This document shows, piece after piece, positions 1 through 7,256 of a DNA stretch of 10,448 nucleotides (position 1 is the stretch's first letter; each line of letters opens with the position of its first letter). This DNA comes from Bacillota bacterium (GTDB lineage Bacteria > Bacillota > Clostridia > Christensenellales > CAG-138), in contig JAEZIE010000110.1 of assembly GCA_023416175.1 (NCBI GenBank), forward strand, positions 1-10,448. Direction: 5' to 3'. The position numbers were made by a program, and so were the translations under genes. Under the pieces are notes generated by a model. That model saw only the letters and a program-made list of their open reading frames with translations. It had not been told where the DNA came from and did not search any database.

Positions 1-567
1 AAATATGAATCCATCTGTATCATAAACGAAGCCAACGCCCAGGCCGAACAGATCCGTATTGATGCCTGGCAAAAGGGCTATAGCGAAGGGCTGGAGCTTT
101 TAAGTCAGCAATCGGAAAGGCAGAAGCATGAGTTTGAGAAGCTCATGCGAAGTATTCTTTCCCAGACAAACCAATTTACACAAACAGTAAACGCAGCATT
201 TGAAGAAAACGTGCTGCGGCTTTGTTTTGCGATTACCGAAAAAATTATTAATATTGAATTAAAAAATAACGATAGTATATTTGAGCAATTGGTTAAGCGC
301 ACGATTCAACTCCATCATGAGGAGAGCAGGTTCTTCCTTCGCGTGAGTCCATCCGCATACGAGCGGTATTTCCAAAACGGTACGGATTGGCTGCGCGCCC
401 AGATGGAATGTGCTCCCTTTAAGGTAATTGCGGACGCAACGCTCCCTGAATACGGCATCTTGCTTGATACCGAGGAAGGCTTATTCAAAACAGGGCCGGA
501 CGTCCAGCTTGGGATATTGAAAGAGGCGCTTGGCGTCAAAGGTTCAGCCGATGAAGCCGTTCTTTGA
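1..567 (+). CDS. fliH: Flagellar export ATPase regulator FliH, C-terminal part (5' end outside window)
   Basis: FliH binds and restrains the FliI ATPase and tethers it near the C ring at the cytoplasmic face of the flagellar export gate. The reading frame is open from base 1, so the gene starts upstream; 188 codons are visible. An internal ATG at 145 is not the start, because the frame upstream of it already reads as FliH. Residues about 9-30 of the visible part are an Ala/Gln/Glu-rich helix ending in a GxxxG element (GYSEG), typical of FliH. The C-terminal portion (visible residues about 105-178) has the family's pattern of V-P-x-Y, a 'DATLPEYG' stretch and 'DTEEGLFKTG' followed by a QL-containing last helix. 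It overlaps fliI by 17 bases and is followed by fliJ, the standard FliH/I/J set, which supports the assignment despite the low conservation of this family. Confidence 0.9.
   Translation, partial: KYESICIINEANAQAEQIRIDAWQKGYSEGLELLSQQSERQKHEFEKLMRSILSQTNQFTQTVNAAFEENVLRLCFAITEKIINIELKNNDSIFEQLVKRTIQLHHEESRFFLRVSPSAYERYFQNGTDWLRAQMECAPFKVIADATLPEYGILLDTEEGLFKTGPDVQLGILKEALGVKGSADEAVL
538..542 (+). promoter_or_regulatory. Ribosome binding site deciding the fliI start
   Basis: AAAGG lies 8 bases before the ATG at 551. An in-frame TTG at 530 would add seven residues, but its candidate AGAGG at 522-526 is only 3 bases away. The ATG also gives an N-terminus (MKPFFDINKYEKL) that looks like other FliI proteins. 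Both sites lie inside fliH, so fliI translation is probably coupled to it. Confidence 0.55.
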
Positions 568-1876
568 CATAAATAAATATGAAAAGCTGATTGATCAGAC
601 CGACACATTTGAACGCGTGGGCAGAGTTACGCAGGTGGTCGGTCTGGCGGTGGAATGTGTGGGATTAGAAGCCCACATGAATGATATCTGCCGCATTTAT
701 ACTGGGTTTAAAAATGACTACATCTTGGCCGATGTTGTGGGCTTTCGGGATAACAAAGTGCTTCTGATGCCGCTTGGCGAATTGACCGGCATCGGTCCCA
801 ACAATCACGTAGTCTGCACTGGCGATACGCTCCGCGTACCTGTAGGCGAACAATATCTTGGGCGGGTCCTCGATCCGTTTGGCCGCCCCATGGACGGCCT
901 TGGCGATGTTAGACCCGACGGGTACTACAGTATTGATAATGCGCCCCCCAATCCGCTTTCCCGTACACCCATACAAGAGATACTGCCGCTGGGGATTAAG
1001 GCGATCGATTCGATGCTTACCATAGGCCGTGGCCAGAGGATTGGTATATTCGCAGGAAGCGGCGTTGGAAAAAGTACGCTTCTGGGTATGATTGCCCGCA
1101 ACGGGAAATCCGATGTAAACGTGATCGTCCTCATCGGTGAACGCGGAAGAGAAGTCCGTTCGTTTTTAGAGAGTGATTTGGGCGAAGAAGGCTTGAAACG
1201 CTCCGTTGTGGTCGTTGCCACTTCCGATCAGCCGGCTCTTGTGCGTTTAAAAGCCGCAAGCGTTGGTACAAGCATCGCGGAGTATTTCCGAGATCAGGGC
1301 AAAAACGTACTTCTGATGATGGATTCCCTCACCCGATTTGCCATGGCCCAGAGAGAAATCGGCATGGCCATAGGCGAACCTCCCGTATCACGCGGGTATA
1401 CGCCCTCCGTTTTCGCCATACTTCCCAAACTTCTCGAACGCTCCGGAACATCCGCCAAGGGATCGATAACGGGTCTCTATACCGTTCTTGTAGAAGGGGA
1501 CGATATGAACGAACCCATCGCCGATACGGTCCGCGGCATATTGGACGGGCACATCGTGCTTTCCCGCCACCTTGCAAACAGCAATCATTACCCCGCAATC
1601 GACGTACTCGCAAGCGTCAGCCGACTGATGCCGGAAATCGCTACCAAAGAGCATTATGATCAAGCTGGGTTTGTGCGCAATATGCTATATACCTATCAAA
1701 AAGCGCAGGACCTCATCGCCATCGGTGCATACAAACGTGGGTCGGACCCAAATATCGACCGCGCGATTGAGCTTCTGGATCCCATTCATGCGCTTCTCCA
1801 ACAGCGCGTACAGGATCGTTTCAGCTTTGAACAAACGCAGGAATTGCTCTTTGGGATCGGTCAAGCGCGGGGGTAA
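551..1876 (+). CDS. fliI: Flagellum-specific ATPase FliI
   Basis: FliI is the cytoplasmic hexameric ATPase of the flagellar type III export apparatus; it hydrolyses ATP to help load and unfold substrates at the gate, and is related to the F1 beta subunit. With the ATG at 551 the protein has 441 residues, the usual size. Residues about 20-90 form the beta-barrel N-domain. DPFGRPMDG lies near 108-116, Walker A (GSGVGKST) at 169-176, GERGRE with the catalytic glutamate at 196-201, and Walker B (LLMMDSLTRF, Asp258) near 254-263. The LPKLLERSG element typical of the FliI/SctN branch is at 291-299. All nucleotide-binding residues are present, so an active enzyme is expected. The start overlaps fliH by 17 bases, and the stop is 3 bases before fliJ. 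F1 or V-type ATPase is ruled out by the neighbours and the FliI-type motifs. Confidence 0.97.
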   Translation: MKPFFDINKYEKLIDQTDTFERVGRVTQVVGLAVECVGLEAHMNDICRIYTGFKNDYILADVVGFRDNKVLLMPLGELTGIGPNNHVVCTGDTLRVPVGEQYLGRVLDPFGRPMDGLGDVRPDGYYSIDNAPPNPLSRTPIQEILPLGIKAIDSMLTIGRGQRIGIFAGSGVGKSTLLGMIARNGKSDVNVIVLIGERGREVRSFLESDLGEEGLKRSVVVVATSDQPALVRLKAASVGTSIAEYFRDQGKNVLLMMDSLTRFAMAQREIGMAIGEPPVSRGYTPSVFAILPKLLERSGTSAKGSITGLYTVLVEGDDMNEPIADTVRGILDGHIVLSRHLANSNHYPAIDVLASVSRLMPEIATKEHYDQAGFVRNMLYTYQKAQDLIAIGAYKRGSDPNIDRAIELLDPIHALLQQRVQDRFSFEQTQELLFGIGQARG

Positions 1877-1879
1877 CGG

Positions 1880-2323
1880 ATGAAGAAATTCGCGTTTACA
1901 CTGCAAGGGGTCAACGACATTGCGCTTGCAACGGAGAAGCAGCTTAAGATTGAAATGCAGCGCATTATGGAGCGTTTGCGTCGGGTAATCCAGGAAATTG
2001 AGGACACCCAATCCGAATTGCACGCATTAAAAGCCCGCTGTTTGCAGCAAATGCGCGAGGGGGGCATGGCGTCCCTAACGCTTGTTCAATACGAGCGATA
2101 TTTTGAAAAGCTCGAAGCCGCCCTTCAGGTGCTTAAACAGACAAAGGCGCAGATCGAACGGGAAAAAGAAAAATGTCTACAGTCCCAGATCGAAAATCGA
2201 AGAGAAATTAAAACGCTCGAGAAGCTCCGGGATAAGCAATATCAGGAATACCTGAGCGAGCTTCGCCGCGAGGAAGAAAAAGCAATAGGCGACCTTGTCG
2301 CTTACCGTTCAACAATCCAATAA
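1880..2323 (+). CDS. fliJ: Flagellar export protein FliJ
   Basis: FliJ is a small coiled-coil protein that sits in the centre of the FliI hexamer, resembles the gamma subunit of F1, and links the ATPase to the export gate protein FlhA. The 147-residue product matches the family's usual length. It starts MKKFAFTLQGVND, a typical FliJ opening (K-F-x-F-x-L-x-x-V), and is almost entirely charged helix (about residues 12-138, rich in Glu, Lys, Gln and Arg) with no membrane segment. A conserved-looking 'YERYFEKLE' stretch is near residues 69-77. The ATG follows the fliI stop by 3 bases, with a G-run (1869-1873) as ribosome binding site, so it is translated together with fliI. FliJ is poorly conserved in sequence; the call rests on the opening motif, the coiled coil, the size and the position after fliI. 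Confidence 0.9.
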   Translation: MKKFAFTLQGVNDIALATEKQLKIEMQRIMERLRRVIQEIEDTQSELHALKARCLQQMREGGMASLTLVQYERYFEKLEAALQVLKQTKAQIEREKEKCLQSQIENRREIKTLEKLRDKQYQEYLSELRREEEKAIGDLVAYRSTIQ

Positions 2324-2336
2324 GCGAGGAACAGTA

Positions 2337-3134
2337 ATGGCCGAAAATACCAAGACAGCGGGTACGCAGACAAACGCCGCGGCTTTCACAAAGCCTGTTG
2401 CAAATAAGACGCCCAAAGCGCAAGCAAACGCTGGCAAAGCTGCAGCGGAAAGACCCAACGCCTCCCCCGCCCCCAAGACGAAAGGGCCGAAGAAGAAAGT
2501 CTCCGGCGCTTTGGTCGTCGGTCTGCTATTTGTATTCCTAATCGCAGCGGGCCTGGGTATGTTATATTTCGATCTTTACGGCGTAAAGGACTTTGCAGTA
2601 AATGCGTTCGCGCTTGAGGACCCTACAAAAAAACAGCTTGATGCCGTTTCTCAAAAATTACAGGCGTTGGCGGCCAAGGAAAAAGAGCTCGCCGACCGGG
2701 AAGCTGCGTTTGCTGTGGAACAGGATAAACAGCAGCAGGAGCAAAAGCAGCTCAACAAGGATCTCAAGGCCCGTGAAAAGACGGTAACCGATAAGGAAGA
2801 AAACCTTGCGGAGTTGGAAGCCAAAATCGCGCAAAGGCAGGCTGAGCTCGATGCTCTCGCGGCATCCCTTGAAATCAAGCGGATTGATATTTCCACAGCC
2901 GTGCAAATGTTTGCCGGTATGGAACCGGATAAGGCGGCAGACGCCCTTGAAGGCATAGCAAACCCTGCGGATATCGCACTCCTGCTCCTTTATATGGACA
3001 GTGAGAAATCGGCCGCGATACTCGATGAAATGAAAACAAAGCTTGCGACAAGCGTGATGATGGAAATTGCAACGCTTAAGGTAGCAAACGATCTTCCCCC
3101 CGCCCCTTCCCCTACACCGTCGTCCAAGAAGTAG
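2337..3134 (+). CDS. MotE/YlxF-like membrane protein with coiled coil and MgtE-N-like domain
   Basis: The ATG at 2337 has GCGAGGA 6 bases upstream and gives 265 residues. An upstream in-frame start at 2295 inside fliJ is less likely. Residues 1-54 are a low-complexity Ala/Lys/Pro tail ending in KKK, followed by one membrane span (about 55-78). Residues about 97-182 form a charged coiled coil rich in Lys, Glu, Gln and Ala. Residues about 186-246 (TAVQMFAGMEPDKAADALEG, then PADIALLLLYMDSEKSA) resemble the helical repeat shared by the MgtE N-domain, MotE and FliG-type proteins. The tail is Pro/Ser-rich. The lysines before the span suggest the N-terminus is cytoplasmic and the C-domain lies outside. 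Bacillota flagellar operons carry such a gene (ylxF) between fliJ and fliK; in alphaproteobacteria MotE is a periplasmic chaperone of MotC. The role here is not established. Confidence 0.75.
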   Translation: MAENTKTAGTQTNAAAFTKPVANKTPKAQANAGKAAAERPNASPAPKTKGPKKKVSGALVVGLLFVFLIAAGLGMLYFDLYGVKDFAVNAFALEDPTKKQLDAVSQKLQALAAKEKELADREAAFAVEQDKQQQEQKQLNKDLKAREKTVTDKEENLAELEAKIAQRQAELDALAASLEIKRIDISTAVQMFAGMEPDKAADALEGIANPADIALLLLYMDSEKSAAILDEMKTKLATSVMMEIATLKVANDLPPAPSPTPSSKK

Positions 3135-3143
3135 ACAAATTTC

Positions 3144-3150
3144 AGGAGGT
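3144..3150 (+). promoter_or_regulatory. Strong ribosome binding site for fliK (GTG start)
   Basis: AGGAGGT lies 11 bases before the GTG at 3162, a slightly long spacer. A GTG at 3149 overlaps the site itself and is out of frame. An in-frame ATG at 3273 with AGGA 7 bases upstream is an alternative that would remove 37 residues. The sequence aggtgaacg occurs twice here (3147-3155 and 3160-3168). Confidence 0.6.
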
Positions 3151-3161
3151 GAACGAAACAG

Positions 3162-4586
3162 GTGAACGCAGTTCACAACATTGCAGCAACAGAGGTAACC
3201 AGCGTGATCCCGACCGGACGCGCAAAATCAAAGCCCGTTTCCGCCAGTTTCCGCGACATCCAGGAATGCATTATGAAAAATCAGATGGCCAAAGGCACCC
3301 CGGCAAAAGCGGAGAAAAAGGATAGCGAGCTTGCAGCAGAGCAAGGCATGACTGCCGCAGCGCCAACCGTTGTTCAGAACAGGGCGGATACTGTAGGAAA
3401 TGGCTCAACAAACCAGGATACTTTGCAGGCAGTCGATGCACTGCGGCAACAAATCAGCAAATGCTGTGATTTTACTCAATTGACCGATGAAATTGCAGAC
3501 ATTCTCGAAGGATTCGGATTGCTGAAAAGTAGCGGAGACACAGTGGAACTTACGCAGGAAGGCATGACCCTTCTGCAGAACATGATGAACAGTATCATGA
3601 ATGCGGAAAATCCTGCAGAAACCGTTGTGTTTACCGTTGCCGGTAAAGAAGCAGGGATGCTCAATACGGCGATACCAGATGACGTGCAGCAAAAGCTGCA
3701 ATTGCTTATCAAAGAGTATGTTTGCTCCTTGGAGAATGCCAACAATATCAACAGTGCAGGCGCTTCGGGCAGTACCGCAGTCGAGGATGCTATCCTGAGC
3801 GCTGCTCCACAGGCCGAACAAGCCTCCTTCCTTTCTCTTTCGCTGGATACGGAGCCTTTGAACAAGGACGCGAAGGTTACCCTGCCTCCAGCGGGCGAAA
3901 ATGACCAGGTCAGCGCAAATGAGACGACAGCGCAAAAGGATCCTATGGCGCAACTCATACAGGCGCTTGCAGAGGCCAAAAAGGGTGTCACGCAGGAAGA
4001 ACCTGTTCAACCCGAGCCCGCAGCCGCTTCGGAAACCAAACCCGGGCATGCTGCGATTGGGTCAGCATTTTCACTCAGACAGCCGGAACTTCTGCAAAAC
4101 GGCGCTGGTCCGGATATCCCCTCCCCTGTTGTGACGCAGGCGGATATGGCTGAAAATATTTCGAATATTGTTAAGGAAATGTCCTTCCGATCCGAAGAAA
4201 ATGTACAGGAGTTTTCCATTTCCCTCAAGCCGGAGCATTTGGGCGAACTGGTCATCAAGCTGACCAAAGGACCGGAAGGCCTGCTGGCCCAAATCAAAGC
4301 GGCCGACGTCTCCACAAAAGGCCTTATCCAGAATGAAGTTACGGCGCTTACTGAACAGCTAAAGGGCAAGGGCATTGAGGTCCGGCAAATCGAAGTCCTT
4401 TACGAAGCTCCTGCCTTTACAACGGACTTGCGCCAGGATAGAGGACGCCGGGATGCGGACGCAAACCCCTACAGAATTAGAAATTCTCATATCTCCGGTA
4501 TAGAGGAGACTTACGGAACCATGGTCGACCCCGCCTCTGCATCCGCTCTGTTGTCCATGGACAGCTCGGTGGAATACCAGGCGTGA
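3162..4586 (+). CDS. fliK: Flagellar hook-length control protein FliK
   Basis: FliK is exported during hook growth and acts as a molecular ruler; when the hook is long enough its C-domain makes FlhB switch export from hook to filament proteins. From the GTG at 3162 the product has 474 residues. Residues about 1-330 are low in complexity (Ala, Gln, Glu, Pro), as expected for the extended ruler part, with a more ordered helical stretch near 85-190. The conserved Flg_hook domain lies at about 338-418, with LKPEHLGEL at 355-363 followed by alternating strand and helix. A further 55 residues follow, rich in Arg, Asp and Ser. The gene sits between a motE/ylxF-like gene and flgD, the usual Bacillota position. 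The N-terminal start is less certain than the rest. The protein has few landmarks outside the C-domain, so the domain and position carry the call. Confidence 0.9.
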   Translation: MNAVHNIAATEVTSVIPTGRAKSKPVSASFRDIQECIMKNQMAKGTPAKAEKKDSELAAEQGMTAAAPTVVQNRADTVGNGSTNQDTLQAVDALRQQISKCCDFTQLTDEIADILEGFGLLKSSGDTVELTQEGMTLLQNMMNSIMNAENPAETVVFTVAGKEAGMLNTAIPDDVQQKLQLLIKEYVCSLENANNINSAGASGSTAVEDAILSAAPQAEQASFLSLSLDTEPLNKDAKVTLPPAGENDQVSANETTAQKDPMAQLIQALAEAKKGVTQEEPVQPEPAAASETKPGHAAIGSAFSLRQPELLQNGAGPDIPSPVVTQADMAENISNIVKEMSFRSEENVQEFSISLKPEHLGELVIKLTKGPEGLLAQIKAADVSTKGLIQNEVTALTEQLKGKGIEVRQIEVLYEAPAFTTDLRQDRGRRDADANPYRIRNSHISGIEETYGTMVDPASASALLSMDSSVEYQA

Positions 4587-4598
4587 AAGGAGAACGCA

Positions 4599-5216
4599 AT
4601 GTCTACAACCACTTCCGCCACAACAGCACCCGTTGACGCAGCTACAAGAACGCTTGAGTCCATGCAGGCCGCAGAACGAAATTCGAAATCCGTACTGGAT
4701 AAAGATTCGTTCATGCAGCTTTTGATCGAGCAAATGGCAAACCAGGATCCGTTAAGTCCCACCAGCGACTCGGATTTTATTGCACAGCTGGCGCAGTTCT
4801 CCATGCTCGAACAAATTGAGTCCCTGAACGAAACGATGTCGATGGGCCAGGCATACAGCATGGTTGGAAAAAATGTGACCGTGGGCGCCACGGATGATAC
4901 TGGCGCTACTTCATTTATTACCGGTACGGTGGAGCGGGTCTTCCGCAACGGCGGCATTGATTATGTGGTGGTCAACGGAACGATTTACCCGGCTGCCAAC
5001 GTAGTCAGCGTAAATCATACCGAACAGCCGGCAATCAATTCTCTTTCGGGCAACACCGGCCTATTGGGAAAAACCGTCTCCGCTGGCGATAACATCAGCG
5101 GTATTGTGAAAAAGCTCTTTACCCGCGAAGGCGTAACATACGCCATCGTGACTGACAATGACGGTGAAGATCACGAAATCCCCGTCAGCGATATTTCTGA
5201 AATTACGAACGACTGA
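4599..5216 (+). CDS. flgD: Flagellar hook capping/assembly protein FlgD with two SH3-like repeats
   Basis: FlgD forms the cap at the tip of the growing hook and helps FlgE subunits fold into place; it is itself exported. The ATG has AAGGAGA about 6 bases upstream. Of 205 residues, the first 75 hold the FlgD N-terminal signature: DSFMQLLIEQMANQDPL (36-52) and DFIAQLAQFSMLEQ (59-72). No Ig/FnIII-type C-domain of the proteobacterial kind is visible. Instead there are two related modules, about 88-140 and 154-203. Each begins (V/L)(V/L)GK-x-V and continues with a G-x-V step, an aromatic-ending strand, G-x-x-Y and a final V/I-x-x-V/I strand. They look like two copies of a small SH3/Tudor-like fold. 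The gene is 12 bases after fliK and 33 bases before flgE, which fits a hook gene cluster. Confidence 0.93.
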   Translation: MSTTTSATTAPVDAATRTLESMQAAERNSKSVLDKDSFMQLLIEQMANQDPLSPTSDSDFIAQLAQFSMLEQIESLNETMSMGQAYSMVGKNVTVGATDDTGATSFITGTVERVFRNGGIDYVVVNGTIYPAANVVSVNHTEQPAINSLSGNTGLLGKTVSAGDNISGIVKKLFTREGVTYAIVTDNDGEDHEIPVSDISEITND

Positions 5217-5249
5217 TTATTAATTTTGTGATAATGGAGGAAGACAATT

Positions 5250-6125
5250 ATGATGCGTTCCCTTTATTCCGGTATTACCGGCCTTCGCAATCATCAGACC
5301 AGGATGGACGTCATCGGCAACAACATCTCCAACGTCAACACCGCAGGCTATAAGGCCAGCCGTGTTGTGTTTCAGGATATCTACAGCCAGACCTTAAGCC
5401 CCGCTTCCGGTAATGCCACCACCATCGGCGGTACCAACCCAAAGCAGGTCGGCCTTGGTTCCACCATCGCAAGCATCGACGTACTGCATACCTCCTCTGC
5501 CAGCCAGTATACCGGCGTGCCTCTTGACCTGTCCATTGAAGGCAGCGGCTTCTTCGTAGTCCGGAATAACGGACAGGAGTTCTATACACGCGCCGGCAAC
5601 TTCGGAACGGATAATTCAAACTACCTGGTGAATGGCAACGGTTCATTCGTGTTGGGTTATATGGGTGCGGCTGCGCCCGCCTCGCCCGCCGGTCCGCCGA
5701 CTCAGCTCCAGATTGCGGATTATTATTATGACGTAGCGGTCGACGCGAACGGCGTTATCAGCGGTATTGACGGAAGAGCCGATCTGGGTTTGGATGGGCT
5801 CGGAAACCCCATAGTGAACCCTACTTATAAGCAAAAGGTAACCATCGGCTACGTTGCAATCGCCACGTTCAATAACGAAAACGCATTGGAAAAGGTCGGC
5901 CAGAACGCTTACCGCGCTACCACCAACTCCGGTACGGCCACATACAATACCCCCGGCAAAGGAGTTGCGGGCAAATTGAACCCCGGTACGCTTGAAATGT
6001 CCAACGTCGACCTTGCAAGCGAGTTTACGGACATGATTGTCACGCAAAGGGGCTTCCAGGCCAATTCCCGTATCATCACCACCACCGACTCCATGCTTGA
6101 GGAACTTGTCAACCTGAAGCGCTAA
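5250..6125 (+). CDS. flgE: Flagellar hook protein FlgE (short Bacillota type)
   Basis: FlgE polymerises outside the cell into the hook, the universal joint between rod and filament. GGAGG at 5236-5240 lies 9 bases before the first of two adjacent ATGs (5250, 5253). The 291-residue protein has the axial-protein ends: an N-terminal helix with GNNISNVNTAGYK (23-35) and a C-terminal EMSNVDLASEFTDMIVTQRG-type helix (249-268) continuing to the end. DLSIEGSGFF (93-102) and YTRAGNF (112-118) are conserved in the FlgE/FlgG/FlgF group. The middle is short, so the outer D2/D3 domains of enterobacterial FlgE are missing or reduced, as in the small Bacillus hook protein. FlgG or FlgF is possible from sequence alone, but the position after fliK and flgD favours the hook. 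There is no cysteine. Codons are strongly C-ending, for example at 5319-5342, unlike flbD or motA. Confidence 0.9.
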   Translation: MMRSLYSGITGLRNHQTRMDVIGNNISNVNTAGYKASRVVFQDIYSQTLSPASGNATTIGGTNPKQVGLGSTIASIDVLHTSSASQYTGVPLDLSIEGSGFFVVRNNGQEFYTRAGNFGTDNSNYLVNGNGSFVLGYMGAAAPASPAGPPTQLQIADYYYDVAVDANGVISGIDGRADLGLDGLGNPIVNPTYKQKVTIGYVAIATFNNENALEKVGQNAYRATTNSGTATYNTPGKGVAGKLNPGTLEMSNVDLASEFTDMIVTQRGFQANSRIITTTDSMLEELVNLKR

Positions 6126-6159
6126 ATCGGTCGTTGCGCCTGATCTGAAATACTTGTTA

Positions 6160-6198
6160 TTTTAGAGGCGCCCCTCATGAGAGCCGGCGCCTCTAAAA
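6160..6198 (+). other. Perfect 13-bp inverted repeat (hairpin) between flgE and flbD
   Basis: The arms at 6160-6172 (TTTTAGAGGCGCC) and 6186-6198 (GGCGCCTCTAAAA) are exact reverse complements around a 13-base loop, which itself contains the palindrome CTCATGAG (6174-6181). The stem starts 34 bases after the flgE stop and ends 18 bases before the flbD ATG. It is not a standard intrinsic terminator, since the bases after the 3' arm are AATAAG, without a T-run, on either strand. A role in stabilising the 3' end of the upstream hook message, processing, or partial attenuation is inference. Confidence 0.85.
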
Positions 6199-6216
6199 AT
6201 AAGAATTGGAGTTTGT

Positions 6217-6435
6217 ATGATACGATTGAGCCGTTTAAACAACGAAACTTTTTTTGTAAACTGCGATTTGATTGAGTTTGTGGAGCAGACGCCGGATACC
6301 ATCGTTTCCATGATGTCTGGGCGCAAGCTTGTCGTTACGGAATCGCCCGAGTATATCCGGGAGCTAATCATCGAGTATAAGCAGCGTATCATGCTACCTG
6401 CAAAAGAAAAGCCTGAGATGGATGAAGAAGAATGA
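6217..6435 (+). CDS. flbD: FlbD/SwrD-family flagellar protein
   Basis: This 72-residue protein belongs to the small FlbD family found between flgE and the motor or fliL genes in Bacillota and spirochaetes; the Bacillus member (formerly YlzI) is SwrD, reported to raise motor torque for swarming. It is not the unrelated Caulobacter regulator FlbD. The family signature is clear: MIRLSRLNNETFFVNCDLIE (1-20), then E-x-T-PDTIVSMMSGRKLVV (23-40) and an SPEYIRELI helix (43-51), followed by an acidic tail ending DEEE. No membrane span or signal peptide is visible. GGAG at 6208-6211 lies 5 bases before the ATG. The stop overlaps the motA start as ATGA (6432-6435), so the two are probably translated together, which fits a role linked to the stator. 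Confidence 0.92.
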   Translation: MIRLSRLNNETFFVNCDLIEFVEQTPDTIVSMMSGRKLVVTESPEYIRELIIEYKQRIMLPAKEKPEMDEEE

Positions 6436-7256
6436 GGAAGTTGGAAAAAACAACAATTATAGGCCTTGTAGCGGGCGTTGCATTTATCGTTGTATCGATT
6501 TTGATCAGCGAAGGCGCATCGCTTATGAGCTTTTTGGATGGACCTTCGGTGCTGATTACTTTGGGGGGAACGATCGCCTCCACGATAGTGGCATACCCGG
6601 CCAAGTCACTCAAATCCCTTTGGCCAACGGTTAGGACATCCTTTCAAATAAACAAGGCGGATCTTTATTCGGATATTGAAACAATTATAGGCATTGCGAA
6701 TACCGCGCGCCGTGAGGGTCTGCTGGCTCTGGAAAATTCCCTTTCCAAGATCAGCGATCCATTTATGAAAAAAGGCATTATGCTCATTGTAGACGGTACC
6801 GATCCAGAATTTGTAAAAACCGTCATGGAAGCCGAAATATACTTCGTTCAAGAAAGGCATGGGCAAAGCCAGGCAATCTTAGATTCCATGGCCGCCTATG
6901 CGCCGGCTTACGGTATGATCGGTACGTTGATCGGACTGATTAACATGCTCAAAAACCTGACCAATACGGATGCATTGGGGCCCAGCATGGCTGTGGCGCT
7001 TGTTACAACATTTTACGGTGTTATTTTGGCCAACCTTGTGTTCAACCCCATGTCCAAGAAACTCAAGGTAATGACCGCACAGGAAGCCAAGCGCAAAGAA
7101 CTGCTTTTAGAAGGACTCTTATCCATACAAGCCGGAGAAAACCCGCGTGTCATACAGAAGCGTCTCTATTCCTTCCTTTCGCGCACAGAAATCCAGCGGA
7201 ATGAGGAAAAGGGCGGAAAGCGGGTAGTGGAGACGAAGTATGCTAACCGGACGTAA
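6432..7256 (+). CDS. motA: Flagellar motor stator protein MotA
   Basis: MotA is the multi-span stator subunit that surrounds MotB and presses on FliG in the rotor, turning ion flow into torque. The 274-residue product shows four likely membrane spans, about 8-26, 35-55, 153-173 and 184-206, with a large cytoplasmic loop between the second and third. GGTIAS (45-50) ends the GP-x-LITLGGT block typical of MotA. The loop carries ARREGLLALE (92-101), which holds the Arg and Glu matching the charged residues that contact FliG, and EIYFVQERH (135-143). The conserved prolines are at 157 (APAYGMIGTLIGLI) and 206 (FNP). Its start overlaps the flbD stop and its end overlaps motB by 17 bases, so translation is coupled. 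Which ion is used (proton or sodium) cannot be settled here. ExbB/TolQ relatives are excluded by length and the motB partner. Confidence 0.97.
   Translation: MRKLEKTTIIGLVAGVAFIVVSILISEGASLMSFLDGPSVLITLGGTIASTIVAYPAKSLKSLWPTVRTSFQINKADLYSDIETIIGIANTARREGLLALENSLSKISDPFMKKGIMLIVDGTDPEFVKTVMEAEIYFVQERHGQSQAILDSMAAYAPAYGMIGTLIGLINMLKNLTNTDALGPSMAVALVTTFYGVILANLVFNPMSKKLKVMTAQEAKRKELLLEGLLSIQAGENPRVIQKRLYSFLSRTEIQRNEEKGGKRVVETKYANRT

Noticed and set aside
3405..4049. Open frame of 214 codons on the minus strand, opposite fliK
   Set aside because: It is a shadow of fliK, is Arg/Cys/Leu-rich without any recognisable domain, and lies wholly inside a well-supported gene.
5227..5235. TGTGATAAT before flgE as an extended -10 promoter
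   Set aside because: Transcription would start at or within the ribosome binding site of flgE, and no -35 is found at a suitable distance.
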